Assembly (NCBI GenBank): GCA_019925795.1
Contig: CM034313.1
Location: forward strand, 23,424,932-23,488,931
From: Dendrobium chrysotoxum
Taxonomy: Eukaryota; Streptophyta; Magnoliopsida; Asparagales; Orchidaceae
Direction of reading: 5' to 3'
Length of the DNA stretch: 64,000 bases
Under the pieces are notes generated by a model, which made no database searches, was not told the DNA's origin, and saw nothing but the letters and a program-made list of their open reading frames with translations. Both the position numbers and the translations under genes were made by a program. Shown piece after piece: positions 23,621-34,309 of this stretch; positions within the stretch are counted from its first letter, which is position 1; each line of letters starts with the position of its first letter.

Positions 23621-25526
23621 TGAGTTGAAATATGCTTAGATTTTCTTTCATATAAAATTAATGAAAGCACATTAAAATATGTAAGTATACGTGAAGAGTC
23701 AAGTAATAAAGTGATAGAGTAGAGTGTCAATCCCATGAGAAATTATTCTGCTTAATTTCAACTAAACTACATCTATTTAATTAAAATGCACAACGTTTTC
23801 CTACTAAAATAAAATTGTATTTTTGAGATTTTGTCACTGAAAGAAAAACTTATAAAGAGATTTTTATACTTATGGAAATAAAGTATTTTGGACTAATAAA
23901 TATACATAATATAGTTTTTCTAATGAGACTCTTAATTTTTATATGTTGATAAGAGCATATCCTTAGATCTCTTTTGAGCTTATAGGGGTGAAAAAATGAT
24001 TTATGGCTTTCCCATAATTTTATTATCTCTATGGAACCTAGAATATTCAAACATCTTTTGTCTAGGCATACAAACATTCCATTTCAATACTTCTAATTAT
24101 TCCAACATTCGTCCATAGAGGCTATATATCAAGTAGATATTAACTACACACATGACCATTGTAAGCATTAAATTAAGAATGAGAGATATTAAAAACATCA
24201 ATGTTTCATTGAAGGCACACATGTCTATATTAGTACTTGTTATGCTTTTTACATCATCAACCCATAACTAAAGATTTTACCAGACATGGAAGATTTATTA
24301 AGCAAACTCACCTTCATTTTATTTATTACAACAACTTTAAGCCTTTGTCCCACTACGTGGGGTCAGCTACATGAATCCTTTTTCTCTATTGTGTTCTGTT
24401 AAAAGTCAAATTCTCATTTAAATCTGATAAAGAAAGATCATTTCTAATATTTTCTAACTAAGACTTTTTAGGTCTATCTCTACCTTTCTTAACATAAGTC
24501 AAATCTAATACCTCTACTTTCCTAACTGGGTCATCGGAAGGCCGTTGTTTTATGTAACCAAACCATCTAAGGGGACTCTCTCAAATTGTATCTTCCATTG
24601 GAGCTACTCCAACCTTTTCACGTATATGCTCTTTTTGTATCCTATCTCTAAGGGTAAAGCCACTCATCCACCTGAGCATCCTCATTTTATTCATTAAAAG
24701 AAGAAATATAAGAGAAGTAATAAGAATATTGTCACCCGGAAGGATCAAATGATCTTCTCCACACTCCTTCCTCCTCCAACCACAAAGTTACTTACATAGA
24801 TAGGCTAAGATCTCAACAATGAAAATATCTTGCACTTCTGTACCCTCCCTTAGACTTTACCTAAGGGGTCACTAAAGAAACACACTTAAAATTATAGAAT
24901 TTTTCTTAGGTGACAAAACTCTCTAAAATGTAGAACTTAAAAACTATTTATAGTAAGTACAAGAAAGGGTATAAGCACCGTAACACTCGATAAGGTGGCA
25001 CTACAGTGGCATAAAATGAACTGGGGCCTCGATAATGTAATGTTGGCTCTACTACGACGCTGGATGACCTGCCACAGTTAATGATTGACACAGTGCGTCT
25101 TTTGGCCGAGTTGGCATAATTTTTCATCTTGACAATTGCTCCCCCGTGGTGCTCCAAAATTTGAGTGTTATGGCACTTGAATGTGAATTTTGATGCTAAG
25201 GTATTGCATGGTTTAGTGCTTTGATGCTCATTTTTTGTAGCTCTAGCACTATGGTGCTAAATTTTGGCACAGCACTGCCATATAACAATGCGGTTCTAAC
25301 CTTTGTGTTGCCACGGCACTGGCAATCGGGGAACCTAGTGTTGCAATGTCTGAATTTGGTATTGGTGTGCTGTAAAATCATATGTTGTAGTGCTTCAGAT
25401 GATGGCACAGCGGTGTTGTTTAACACTTGTATTTTTTTTTCTTCTCATGAATATTTCCTACACAAACATCATTAAAATAAAATATTTTAATAGAATTTAA
25501 ATACAATAAATAATACATAATTTACA
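23621..25526 (-). repeat. 3' LTR of the Athila/Tat-like derivative, interrupted by a LINE
   Basis: This copy is 1906 bp. It aligns with 27907-29392 (1486 bp) on both sides of a LINE 3' end at about 24327-24680. The LINE and its target duplication account for most of the length difference. The right third holds a GC-richer block (24990-25430) rich in GGCACT/GTGC motifs that is shared with the partner. Confidence 0.8.
24327..24685 (-). mobile_element. 5'-truncated RTE LINE 3' end inserted in the LTR
   Basis: The minus strand carries the 3' end of an RTE-type LINE. It ends in the widespread plant segment read on the plus strand as CCCACTACGTGGGGTCAGCT, followed by a short AAC-rich tail near 24329-24345. 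Near-identical flanks, TCATTTTATTTATTA (about 24314-24328) and TCATTTTATTCATTA (about 24683-24697), form a target duplication of about 15 bp. The uninterrupted partner LTR has a single related site near 28582. This copy is related to the LINE at 21510-23095. Confidence 0.85.
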
Positions 25527-27906
25527 CTTAAAAATTTTCCCCCAACTTAAACTCTTGCTTGTTGTAAAGCAACGATAAAAATCAATAATTAATCACTTAA
25601 TTGCCAAAGTAAAAAATTAATAATTAAAAAAATCACTAAAATATTAGATGATATATCACGGTCTAGAAGTAATTTGGAATGATCAAAGTTATAATTCTAA
25701 TTTAAAAAGTCATAATAATTATTCTAATAAGTTACCCTTATTATTTCTTGTATTAAATCTATCCACTATGTTTATATGTGCAAAATTGACTTCGAAATTC
25801 ATAAATGAATAATATAACTTAGGGATTAGTTGTGCTTATAGTTAAATTGGAAGTTCATAAGCTCACCATCAAATGTTCTAGTTCACTTACCTTGTTCATT
25901 TTTCTTTAAGTATTAGGATTCATTTGAACTTAAGCTTTAATCGATGCCAATTTTTGAATGTACACTTTTTTTTTCACATATCACTTTTAGAATTTTTCTT
26001 AAATTTTATTCTTTCATACTTTGTGGAGTGCATATTTAATAATTTTAAATATTAGATTTGCTTTGATCCTCCTGCAATCTTAATTGATTTAATGTAGGCT
26101 TTATAAGACCACTAACTCTATTTTCAATTTTACCATGATCTTCCTAATTTAAGCTACCCACATCTTTTCTTTAAATTTAATTATTTATTTTTTAATTTAG
26201 TTGTCAATGTATTAATGTATAATTTCTAAATTTAAATCAAGTTAATAGCTAAGGTGATCAATATTAGCTAATTATTAAGCTTTTTGAATTATAAATTATT
26301 AAGCATTGTTTATTCAAACTATCATCTTGGATTTTGTTATTATCCTAATTTTACATAATTTTTTTTTTTATCATTTTTATTTTGGCTAAGTTAATAATCA
26401 AAATTCAAGTATCTATTGGAGCACAGCACAATAGTTTAAACATAAAGGAATTTATTTAAATGTAAATAATAGAACACATTATAATAGAACAAATAAAAGC
26501 TAATATGAGATAAAACATGCCTTTTTATGAATGATAAAAAAAATCAAGGAAATAAATACAGTATACTAAAATAATAAAGATAACTAATGCCTAAGGCACC
26601 ATACTTTGATCAACATCTTTCATGGCTCTCATGGCCATCCTATTACATCACAAGAACAACTTCAGTACACCAACACGAGGATCCCCTTAAGCAAAAAAAA
26701 GTGAAAAAGAAATAAATAGAAAAATATGCTACAAATAAAAGTAGCAAGAACCATTCTTTTATTAACAACTATCATGTTTGGCACTCTCTCTCACTCTCAC
26801 ACACACACACAAAAGCTTGCCAAAAATATCCAAAGAAAAGAAAAACAACCACCATCAATATCAGTTAGAATCAGGGTCCCCATCATCATCATCTCTAGTC
26901 AGCGAGTGCCAAGAAAAAGGATTGTAACTGGGAGCAGGAGGAAACTATATTTTATTAGGGTGCTCAACAAATGGACTACTTCTGAATATACCAACCAAAG
27001 CATTATTGAATTCAAAAGTAGATTGGTAGTTCTTCTCATGATGGCCCATGTAATGAGAAACCCTCATTTTCATCTCATCTTGTCATTTTTTAGACTCATC
27101 ATAAAAGTATAACACCCCATGCATTTGGATTCTCAAATCTACCACTTGTTCTCCTAATGATTTAGGAGTCCTAAAACTCCTACTTACATTGTTGTTGATG
27201 GGCTTACTAGATGATCTGGGCTCACTAGGACCTTTCACATCATCACCTCCTCCTACCATTTAAAACCCAAAATTTTTCTTTTAATAAGGAAAAAAATAGG
27301 AAACATTTGTTCCTCGGTTTGGTCCCTCCTCACACCAATATTAACACACAAGGCATAAATCCGAGAAGGGTGACCTAAACCCACTGAAGTAGTACTCCTG
27401 ATGATATAAGTCAAAGAAGAGTAAGTCAGTTTTTATATATCTATTGAGTAACCCCCCTAAATAGCCTAGTTAAGCAAAGCACAATCTCGCATTACTTCAC
27501 TAATGTTTTTACTTGGCAAAAGGTGAGTATAAATGAAATAATATCAAGCTTTAGAAGTTTGGGTAAGAAAGGATGTATGAAAATTGATAATTTTATTTTT
27601 CCTCTTCTTTCAACTCGCTCCACTATTGGGTTCACTCAATACTCTCAAGATTTCATCGGGATCAATGGGGATTCCATAGAAAGAAATATACTTATCAAAT
27701 TCAAAGTCCTTAAGCTTAAAGAGGTGATTGATATAAACATAATTGAAAGGTAGCCACATACCTCAAACATAGTAGTTATTTTCTACAGCTTCCTTCCCTT
27801 AAGCAAAAAACTTAAGCACAATATTAATTATGGAAGCAAAAGGTTCCTAACAGAAAAGATCCCAACCTTGATTTATAATGGTTTACATGACTGGGAGATG
27901 ACTTGA
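25527..27906 (-). other. Interior of the Athila/Tat-like derivative
   Basis: The interior is AT-rich and mostly non-coding. Minus-strand relics near 27330-27420 (GLGHPSRIYALCVNIGVRRD) resemble the N-terminal plant transposon-protein region found in some Athila-type elements. A 58-codon open frame follows at 27083-27259 (minus, starts MVGGGDDVKGPSEPRSSSKP). No protease, reverse transcriptase or integrase is seen. A CA/CT simple-sequence stretch lies at about 26781-26811. Confidence 0.4.
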
Positions 27907-29392
27907 TGAGTTGAAATATGCTTTGATTTTCTTTGATATAAAATTAATGAATGTCCACTAAAATACACAAGTATATGTACTAAATCAAGTAATAAAGTGA
28001 TAGAGTAGAGTGTCAATCTCATGATGAATTATTCTGCTTAATTATTACTAAACTACTACTATTTAATCTAAATATATAATTTTATCCTACTGAAATAAAA
28101 TTGATATTTTTGAGTTTTTGTCACTGAAAGGAAAACAAGCAAAGAGATTTTCATACTTATTAAAATAAAGTATTTTGGACTAATGATTATAAATAACATA
28201 GTTTTTCTAATGAGACTCTTAATTTTTAGATGTGGATCAGAGCATATGCCTCTCTAGATCTTTATCGAGCTTGTAGGGGTGAAAAAAAGGTTTATAGCCT
28301 TCCTATAATTTTACTATATCTATAGAACCTAGAATATTCAAATATTATATGTCAAGGCATGCCAATATTCCATTTTAATACTCCTAATTCCTTCATCGAG
28401 GCTATATATCAAACTGGATATTAACTATCACATGGCCTTTATATGCATTCAATTAAGAATGAGAGATATTGAAAATATTAATATTTTACTCATGGCACAA
28501 GAGTCTACATTAGTACTTGCTAAACATTTTATATCATCAGCCTAAAACTATATAATTAGCTAGATATAAGCAAACTCATTTTCATTTCATTCATTAAATG
28601 AAGTAATAAGAAAATTATCACCCAAAAGGATCAAATGATCTTCTCCACACTCCTTCCTCCAATAATAGAGTTGCCTACACAAACAGGCTAAGATCTCCAC
28701 AATGAAAGTATATTGCACATCCCTAGCCTCCCTTAGACTTTACTCTAAGGGGGCACTAAAGAAACACACTTAAAATTAAAGAGTTTTTCTTAAGTGACAG
28801 AACTCTCTAAATAGCAAAATTAAAAAACTATTTGTAAAAAGTATAGGAATTGGTTCAAGCATCGCGGTGCTCGACAAGGTGGCACCATGGCGGCATAAAA
28901 TGAACTAGCACATTAGTATTGTAATGTTGGCTCCGTTGCGATGATGGATGACCTAGCACAATTAATGATTCAAATAACATGACTTTTGGCTGAGTCGATG
29001 CAGCTTTTCATCTTGATAACTACTCAGCCATGGTGCTCCATAATTTGAGTTCTACGACGCTTGAATGTGAATTTTGGCGCTGAGGTGTTGCATGGATCGA
29101 CTCTTTGGCGCTCATTTTTTTAGGCTCCAATGTTGCGGTGCTAAATTTTGGTGTAGGGCACCATGTAATGTTGTGGTACTACCTTGGGGTCACTAAAATA
29201 TTGACAACCAGGGAACCCGACACTAGAATGTTAGAATCTAGCGCGTGGTAATGTGAAATCATGCGCTGCGGCGCTGCAAGCTATTTAACACTTATAATGT
29301 TTTTCCTTCTCACGAACATTTCCTGTATAAACTATACTAAAATAATATATTTTTTGATAATTTAAACACAAGAAATAATACACAATTTACAC
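27907..29392 (-). repeat. 5' LTR of the Athila/Tat-like derivative
   Basis: This LTR is 1486 bp and uninterrupted. It aligns with 23621-25526 except for the LINE insertion there. The bases just to its left (27886-27906) would hold the primer-binding site. The sequence there is too degraded to name the tRNA. Confidence 0.78.
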
Positions 29393-30208
29393 ATAGCCAT
29401 TATACATCAAGCTCTTAAAATTAGATGCATATGAAATGTAATCAATCTATTTGTATTCTAATTCATTTTTTTGGTATTACATCATGCTGAATTTATATCC
29501 TTTAAAATTGGAACAATACTTGTAGATTACTTTTGAATGAGTGTAACCTTATATTATTTGACATTACCATTTGGCCACATTTGGTCTTAAAGGCCCACCT
29601 ACACCTAACTCTTTTTAAACCATTGGGCAATTCAACAAGATTCCAAACTTTATTCTGATTAATTGTTTTCAACTTTTTTATAAAATTTAACCAATTAGAA
29701 TATATTTTTATGACTTGTGAAAGCAGAACTAGATCCTTATCAATTCCCAAGCAAAATTCTAGCTTTTGGGTCTAAACTACGTTATCATTCAAAATAAAAG
29801 ATCTCATTGCTCTTTGAGGTCTTTTTAATGCTACTTCTTCTTTTTCATCAAATATATGTTTATTTGTAAAAACTTCATAATGTTATATTTATTCATTCAT
29901 TTATTCTTATTATAAATTGCCAGTTTATTCACTACTATAGGAATAATAAATTGAGAAGTAATCGGTAAAGAAAATTTAACCCTAACTTCTTGAATTTCCA
30001 CATTATGTTATTTTATACTACCACTAATTTCGCAATTCTCAAGGAACCTAGCATTTTTAATTATAAAAATTCTCATATTATGGCCAAGATAATATAACAA
30101 CACCTTTTAGATTTTTTTGGATAAACAATGAAGAGTCCACTAATTATTCTTGAATTTCTTTTTTCATATGGCTTATAATTTGTACATACACTAGATAACT
30201 AAAAACAT
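29393..30208 (-). pseudogene. Copia reverse transcriptase start and upstream linker, middle part of a split element
   Basis: The minus strand at 29502-29750 reads NQNKVWNLVELPNGLKRVRC and RWAFKTKCG, the beginning of a copia reverse transcriptase. Further upstream on the minus strand, near 30010-30075, NARFLENCEISGS matches the linker between integrase and reverse transcriptase. The fragment is cut on the left by the element at 23621-29392 and on the right by the solo LTR at 30214. Stops and indels abound. Confidence 0.78.
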
Positions 30209-30825
30209 GTAGTTGAAAGTACTTTGAAACCACTTGAAGGTGCAAATGTCACACCAAGAGGGGAGGGGGGATTGGTCGTTTAAAAGTATTTTTCTAAAAT
30301 CAAAACTCGATATGTAGAAGCATTTAAGAGAATAAATAATTCAAACAAAATAACCAAAAGCAAATAAGATTTTTTTTCTTTAAACTTTAGAAAACAATTT
30401 TATTTCTAGTTTGAATTTCAAAACAAAACTTTAATTAGAGATTATCACCCAATAATCTTTCATAAGATAACCAAAAAAGCTAGAGTGCAGAAAATAAATT
30501 GCAAGAAAGTAAGTAAAGAAAAATAAAAATACATAAATCATATTTATAGTGGTCTTGTTAAATCGACCTATGTCTACTCTCCAAAGGTCCTCTTCTTTTA
30601 GAATTACACTAAATTGTCTCTCCTTCAGCACACATATAGGTAAAGAAGCCCTTCATCTTTGACCAGGTACAGAATGACCTTTACAGATTCTAAAAAATCT
30701 CCCTTCTTCCAACCAGATTGAAGACAGTAGAAAAAGACTTTTCTATTACGTTACCCAGCCCCAAGAAAGTTGCAATCAGCTTTCAATCCTATGGCTTTCC
30801 TATGTAAGACAATAGCAGATAGAGC

Positions 30826-31010
30826 GTTAGCCGAAGCTGCTTGTCTTTCAAGGGATGGCAACTCTAGCGCCTCGTCTTGAAAGCGCAAGTGAAGTGCCCC
30901 GTTCAGTAGGAGAACTGAAGCCACCCATTAGGGCGTAGGGTCACTAAATTGGGTGAACTTGAAGCTTCAAGCGCTGGGTGAGTTGGCTCAAGGGAGATAC
31001 CTCCTACCCC
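30826..31010. other. GC-rich foreign-looking insert in the solo LTR
   Basis: This block is about half G+C, in an AT-rich LTR, and has no counterpart in the related LTRs at 9412 and 17732. The solo LTR is about 320 bp longer than those. Its texture (CTTGAAAGCGCAAGTGAAGT, CCCCGTTCAGTAGGAGAACT) recalls plant mitochondrial DNA, so an organelle-derived insert is possible. I cannot confirm this without a search. Confidence 0.3.
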
Positions 31011-31348
31011 TACATAGATGGTGTCCATCCTTTAGCTCCTCATTCTAGTGGAGACATCTGTCCCTCCTTTTTCCTCCTAGACTAACAAAAATTTTGTCCC
31101 TCCTTTAGCTCCTTGTTTTGATGGAAATGTTTATCCCTTCTTTCGCCTCTTGGCTTAGTGGAGATGTCAACCCTAACCTCCTCATCTAATAATTCTTTCA
31201 CACCAAAGACTTTTCTTTTTGGAGCTCCTCCCCAAGAGTTCCACAAACAAAAATAATAGGACCCAAGGTGTAGGCTAGCTAGTGCAATCATGTGAATCCC
31301 CTCATACTGCCTGACACCCTTAAGGTAAACTCCCTCTCTCAACATCAC

Positions 31349-31349
<1 letters not shown>

Positions 31350-31402
<53 letters not shown>
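31350..31402. repeat. (TC)n microsatellite
   Basis: A pure TC run of about 26 repeats expands the CT-rich tract that all related LTRs have at this position. On the minus strand it gives a spurious Arg-Glu dipeptide run. Confidence 0.95.
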
Positions 31403-31405
<3 letters not shown>

Positions 31406-32394
31406 TGAAATGGTCACTCTTGTTTAAAGAAAATGTCTTTAATTCATCAAGCACACCATCCCTAAAGACATATCATTAGTTTATAAAGTGGCCTTTAAAA
31501 AAACTCTAACTTTTAAATGAATTGCTTGGATCGTGCAATACAATCTATGGATCGCATAGTATGATTAGTTCAGTTCTATCACTATTATATGATAAATAGT
31601 AGTATAGTATGAATTTCTTCACTAATTGTACTGTATGATGAGCAATAGTACAATAATATTAGTTATATTGAATCACAGATCATCCCGGAAGATCATATTC
31701 ATCTATTTGAGCTCTCGAATGGATTGGACTATACAATAATGATCGCACAGTATGATTATTAATGATGATTAGATCATGATTTAATTTCTTAATCATTCGA
31801 ATTAAATTAGGCAACTTGAATTAACATTCATATAGTACAAATTAGGTCATACAGTACGATCAGTTCAAATTTTAAAATTCAAATTTGGCTATTTTAGGTA
31901 ATATAAATTTGACGGTGGAGTTTTATATAAATAGTTGATCATTCTGTACAATTTAAGATCATACAATATGATTAGTTATGGCCCAATTTTAATTAATATC
32001 ATTTAATTAAATATTTTAATTAATTTCTATTTCAACAAATCATATAGTCTGATTTGGATAGTACAATATGAATAATAGAAAATTAAAACATTCAATTTTA
32101 CTTCACCTTGTGTATGTGTGCAAGGTTGTCTTGCAAACATACACCTAACACAAAAAATAATTCAAGAAAAATAAAAAAGTACAGACTCGTCCAAACACAT
32201 ACTGACTTAGACACTGACGCTGCATTATCTTGAGCCTTGATTCTTCAATTTTGCTTGATGTATGATGTATCTGAAATGATTAGTGACACACAACAAATGT
32301 ATACAATATATAAAGTAAGAATAAGTAACTGATCATCTATTAAAACTTGTAATCATCAAAACATAAGATCGGGCTCCCAGATTTCAACAGTAGT

Positions 32395-33120
32395 TGCCTT
32401 AAAACATGGCTTCTTTCATTTCAACATTTTAAAAAGATCCATTGGAACAATCTTATTGTAAACCTATTTAATAAATATATGGCATTTTTGAAATAATGCA
32501 TCCATAATGATTAGGACAAAAGAGAATAACAAATACTTCTAGTCATATTCATTAAAATTAAATTATGCATTTCTATAACACCATTTTATTGTAGTATGCT
32601 TGGCATTACATATTGAGCACATATGCTACACTTTTCTAAAATTTTAGCAAATGGATTAAGGTATTGTTAAGATTCATTGTACCTTTTCTTATATTCACCA
32701 TCTTGATCAAACTCTATAATTTTCACCTTTCTTTCTAATTGTTTTTCAACTTTGTGTAAGTAAGAATTTAAATATTTAAAATTCCATGGAACATCTAGGC
32801 ATAAGTACCATAAAATGAAAAATCATTAAAAACATTTAATGAATTATTTTTCTACCAGAAAGATGGAATATCAAACAATCAACATATGTTAGTGTGTATA
32901 CTTTTTCAAAGTTGTGTGCTCTATGCGGCTACATAATTTTATGTTTTATGTGTTTTCCCTTAGTAAAAGTCATACACATACAAAGATCAGTAAAATCTAA
33001 ATTCGGAAGAATTTTATTCTTAGTAATCTTTGTATTCTTTATTTTGATATATGACCCAAATGTTTATGCCACAAGCTTTTATCCTTCATTTAAAATTATT
33101 TTGCATGGTTAACAAAGCCC
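32395..33120 (-). pseudogene. Copia integrase remnant, 5' part of a split element
   Basis: In broken frames the minus strand reads IEFDQDGEYKKRYNES near 32680-32740 (second catalytic Asp region). It then reads CSICAQYVMPSILQ, NGVIEMHNLILMNMTRS (the Glu block) and LWMHYFKNAIYLLNR toward 32400. Upstream, near 32800-32900, a relic of the first-Asp segment is present. The family and strand match the reverse transcriptase and RNase H fragments at 29393 and 23170, so all three belong to one element split by two insertions. Confidence 0.8.
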
Positions 33121-34300
33121 AAATAAATAAATGATCTCTTTATAATTTATATAAACAATCATAAATAAAAAATTACTTTACCAAAAAAATAAAAAGATAT
33201 AATTTACAAATATACTTTACTATTATTTTGAAGCATACAAAACTTTAAGAGAATTTGAATGTTAAATTGAGTTCTAATGTGCTTCCTAAAATACCCACGA
33301 TCAAGAACTTCAAAGTTAGAGTAAGAAGGTTTAAATAATCAGTTGAAGCTCCTTCAGCTTTTTGTATTATTGGTAGTAGCAATTGTAGCCTTTCCTCCCA
33401 CATATCTCTTGGTCAAATCTTCTTTGACCCTTTCCAAGAAAGAAATGGGAATTTGTCTTCTAACTAATTTAACAGCAAGTCTACAACTATGTAAGATGCT
33501 GCAAAAGCAAAACTTGGTGGAGCAGTTATATATCTACCATAAACAAAAGAGTTCTCAAATGAATCATTCATGATATTCATAGCATAGTTATATAATAACC
33601 ACTTCAATATGTTAAGATTATAAAACACCTATTTCATATCATTCATAGTATCAAAAAATTCATGCTTTAGCTAAAAACACCTTTTCATATCATTCGCGAG
33701 TAATTAGTAATTTTCATTTTAATATTGATAAAAAAGAAACCCAACCTTCATATGATTTATACTAGAAATGTCATGCTCTCCATATGTTGAGAAGTTTATT
33801 TATAGAAGTTAGATCCATGGTAAATTAAGAAAAAGGAGATGTTAGATGTCAAATACAACTATATGAACAAATAAATCAAATTGAAAAGTATATGTGATTG
33901 GCAACTAACATTGACTTCAAGCTCCTAACTGAAATTGGTAAACTAGGAAAATCATTCAATAAAAAGAGATGAAGTGAGCATTAAAAAACATAATTCATAA
34001 ATATAATCACTAAGCCATAAACAAATAAGAAAATTCAATTGGCTACTGCCAAGAGTAAACAATTAAAAGTTCTACAAATAGACAACAAGTTTATGTTTCA
34101 CAACAATTGCATAAGAAATTCCTCTTCGACTATACTACTCTATTGATTGGACAATCTCCATCTTCACTTGCATTTTTGTCAATGTTTAAGTTTATGATAT
34201 TCTCCTTCATAGTCTCGAGTCCATAATCATTTATAACTACAAAAAAACAAAGAGAAACTTCAAATATTTTTACATAATATATAAATGAGATTGGTATTTC
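33121..34300. other. Unassigned AT-rich stretch
   Basis: This may contain the degraded gag and 5' end of the copia element (weak minus-strand matches near 33340-33520) and the 3' flank of the hAT element. I cannot place an LTR or a terminal inverted repeat. Open frames here are short and compositionally unremarkable. Confidence 0.4.
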
Positions 34301-34309
34301 AACTTAATT

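Larger units (their letters stand above)
23621..29392 (-). mobile_element. Athila/Tat-like Ty3/gypsy derivative with short interior
   Basis: Two long direct repeats (23621-25526 and 27907-29392) begin TGAGTTGAAATATGC and end TTTACA. The inner side of the left copy has a minus-strand polypurine tract (TTGGGGGAAAATTTTTAAG, 25527-25546), which marks it as the 3' LTR. The GTCAATCYCATGA segment just inside each LTR edge is common in Athila/Tat elements. The interior is only 2.4 kb, and no pol domain is visible, so this is a deletion derivative or non-autonomous form. It inserted into an older copia element. No clear target duplication remains (ATTGC versus CATAG). Confidence 0.75.
30214..32389 (-). 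mobile_element. Solo LTR of a Sirevirus-like copia element
   Basis: This 2176-bp LTR starts TGAAAGTAC and ends TTTCAACA. It is flanked by a perfect 5-bp duplication, GTAGT, at 30209-30213 and 32390-32394. It shares the layout of the Sirevirus LTRs at 9412 and 17732: the GGGGGGATTGGTCGTTTAAAAG start, the TTTATAGTGG...TCGACCTA segment, a CT-rich tract, a palindrome-rich AT block and the TGTGTGCAAGGTT ending. No interior or second copy is present, so unequal recombination most likely removed the rest. It interrupts an older copia element between integrase and reverse transcriptase. Confidence 0.88.

Noticed and set aside
31082..31417. Minus-strand 111-codon open frame with an Arg-Glu dipeptide run
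   Set aside because: The run is the translation of a TC microsatellite in the solo LTR; no domain follows.
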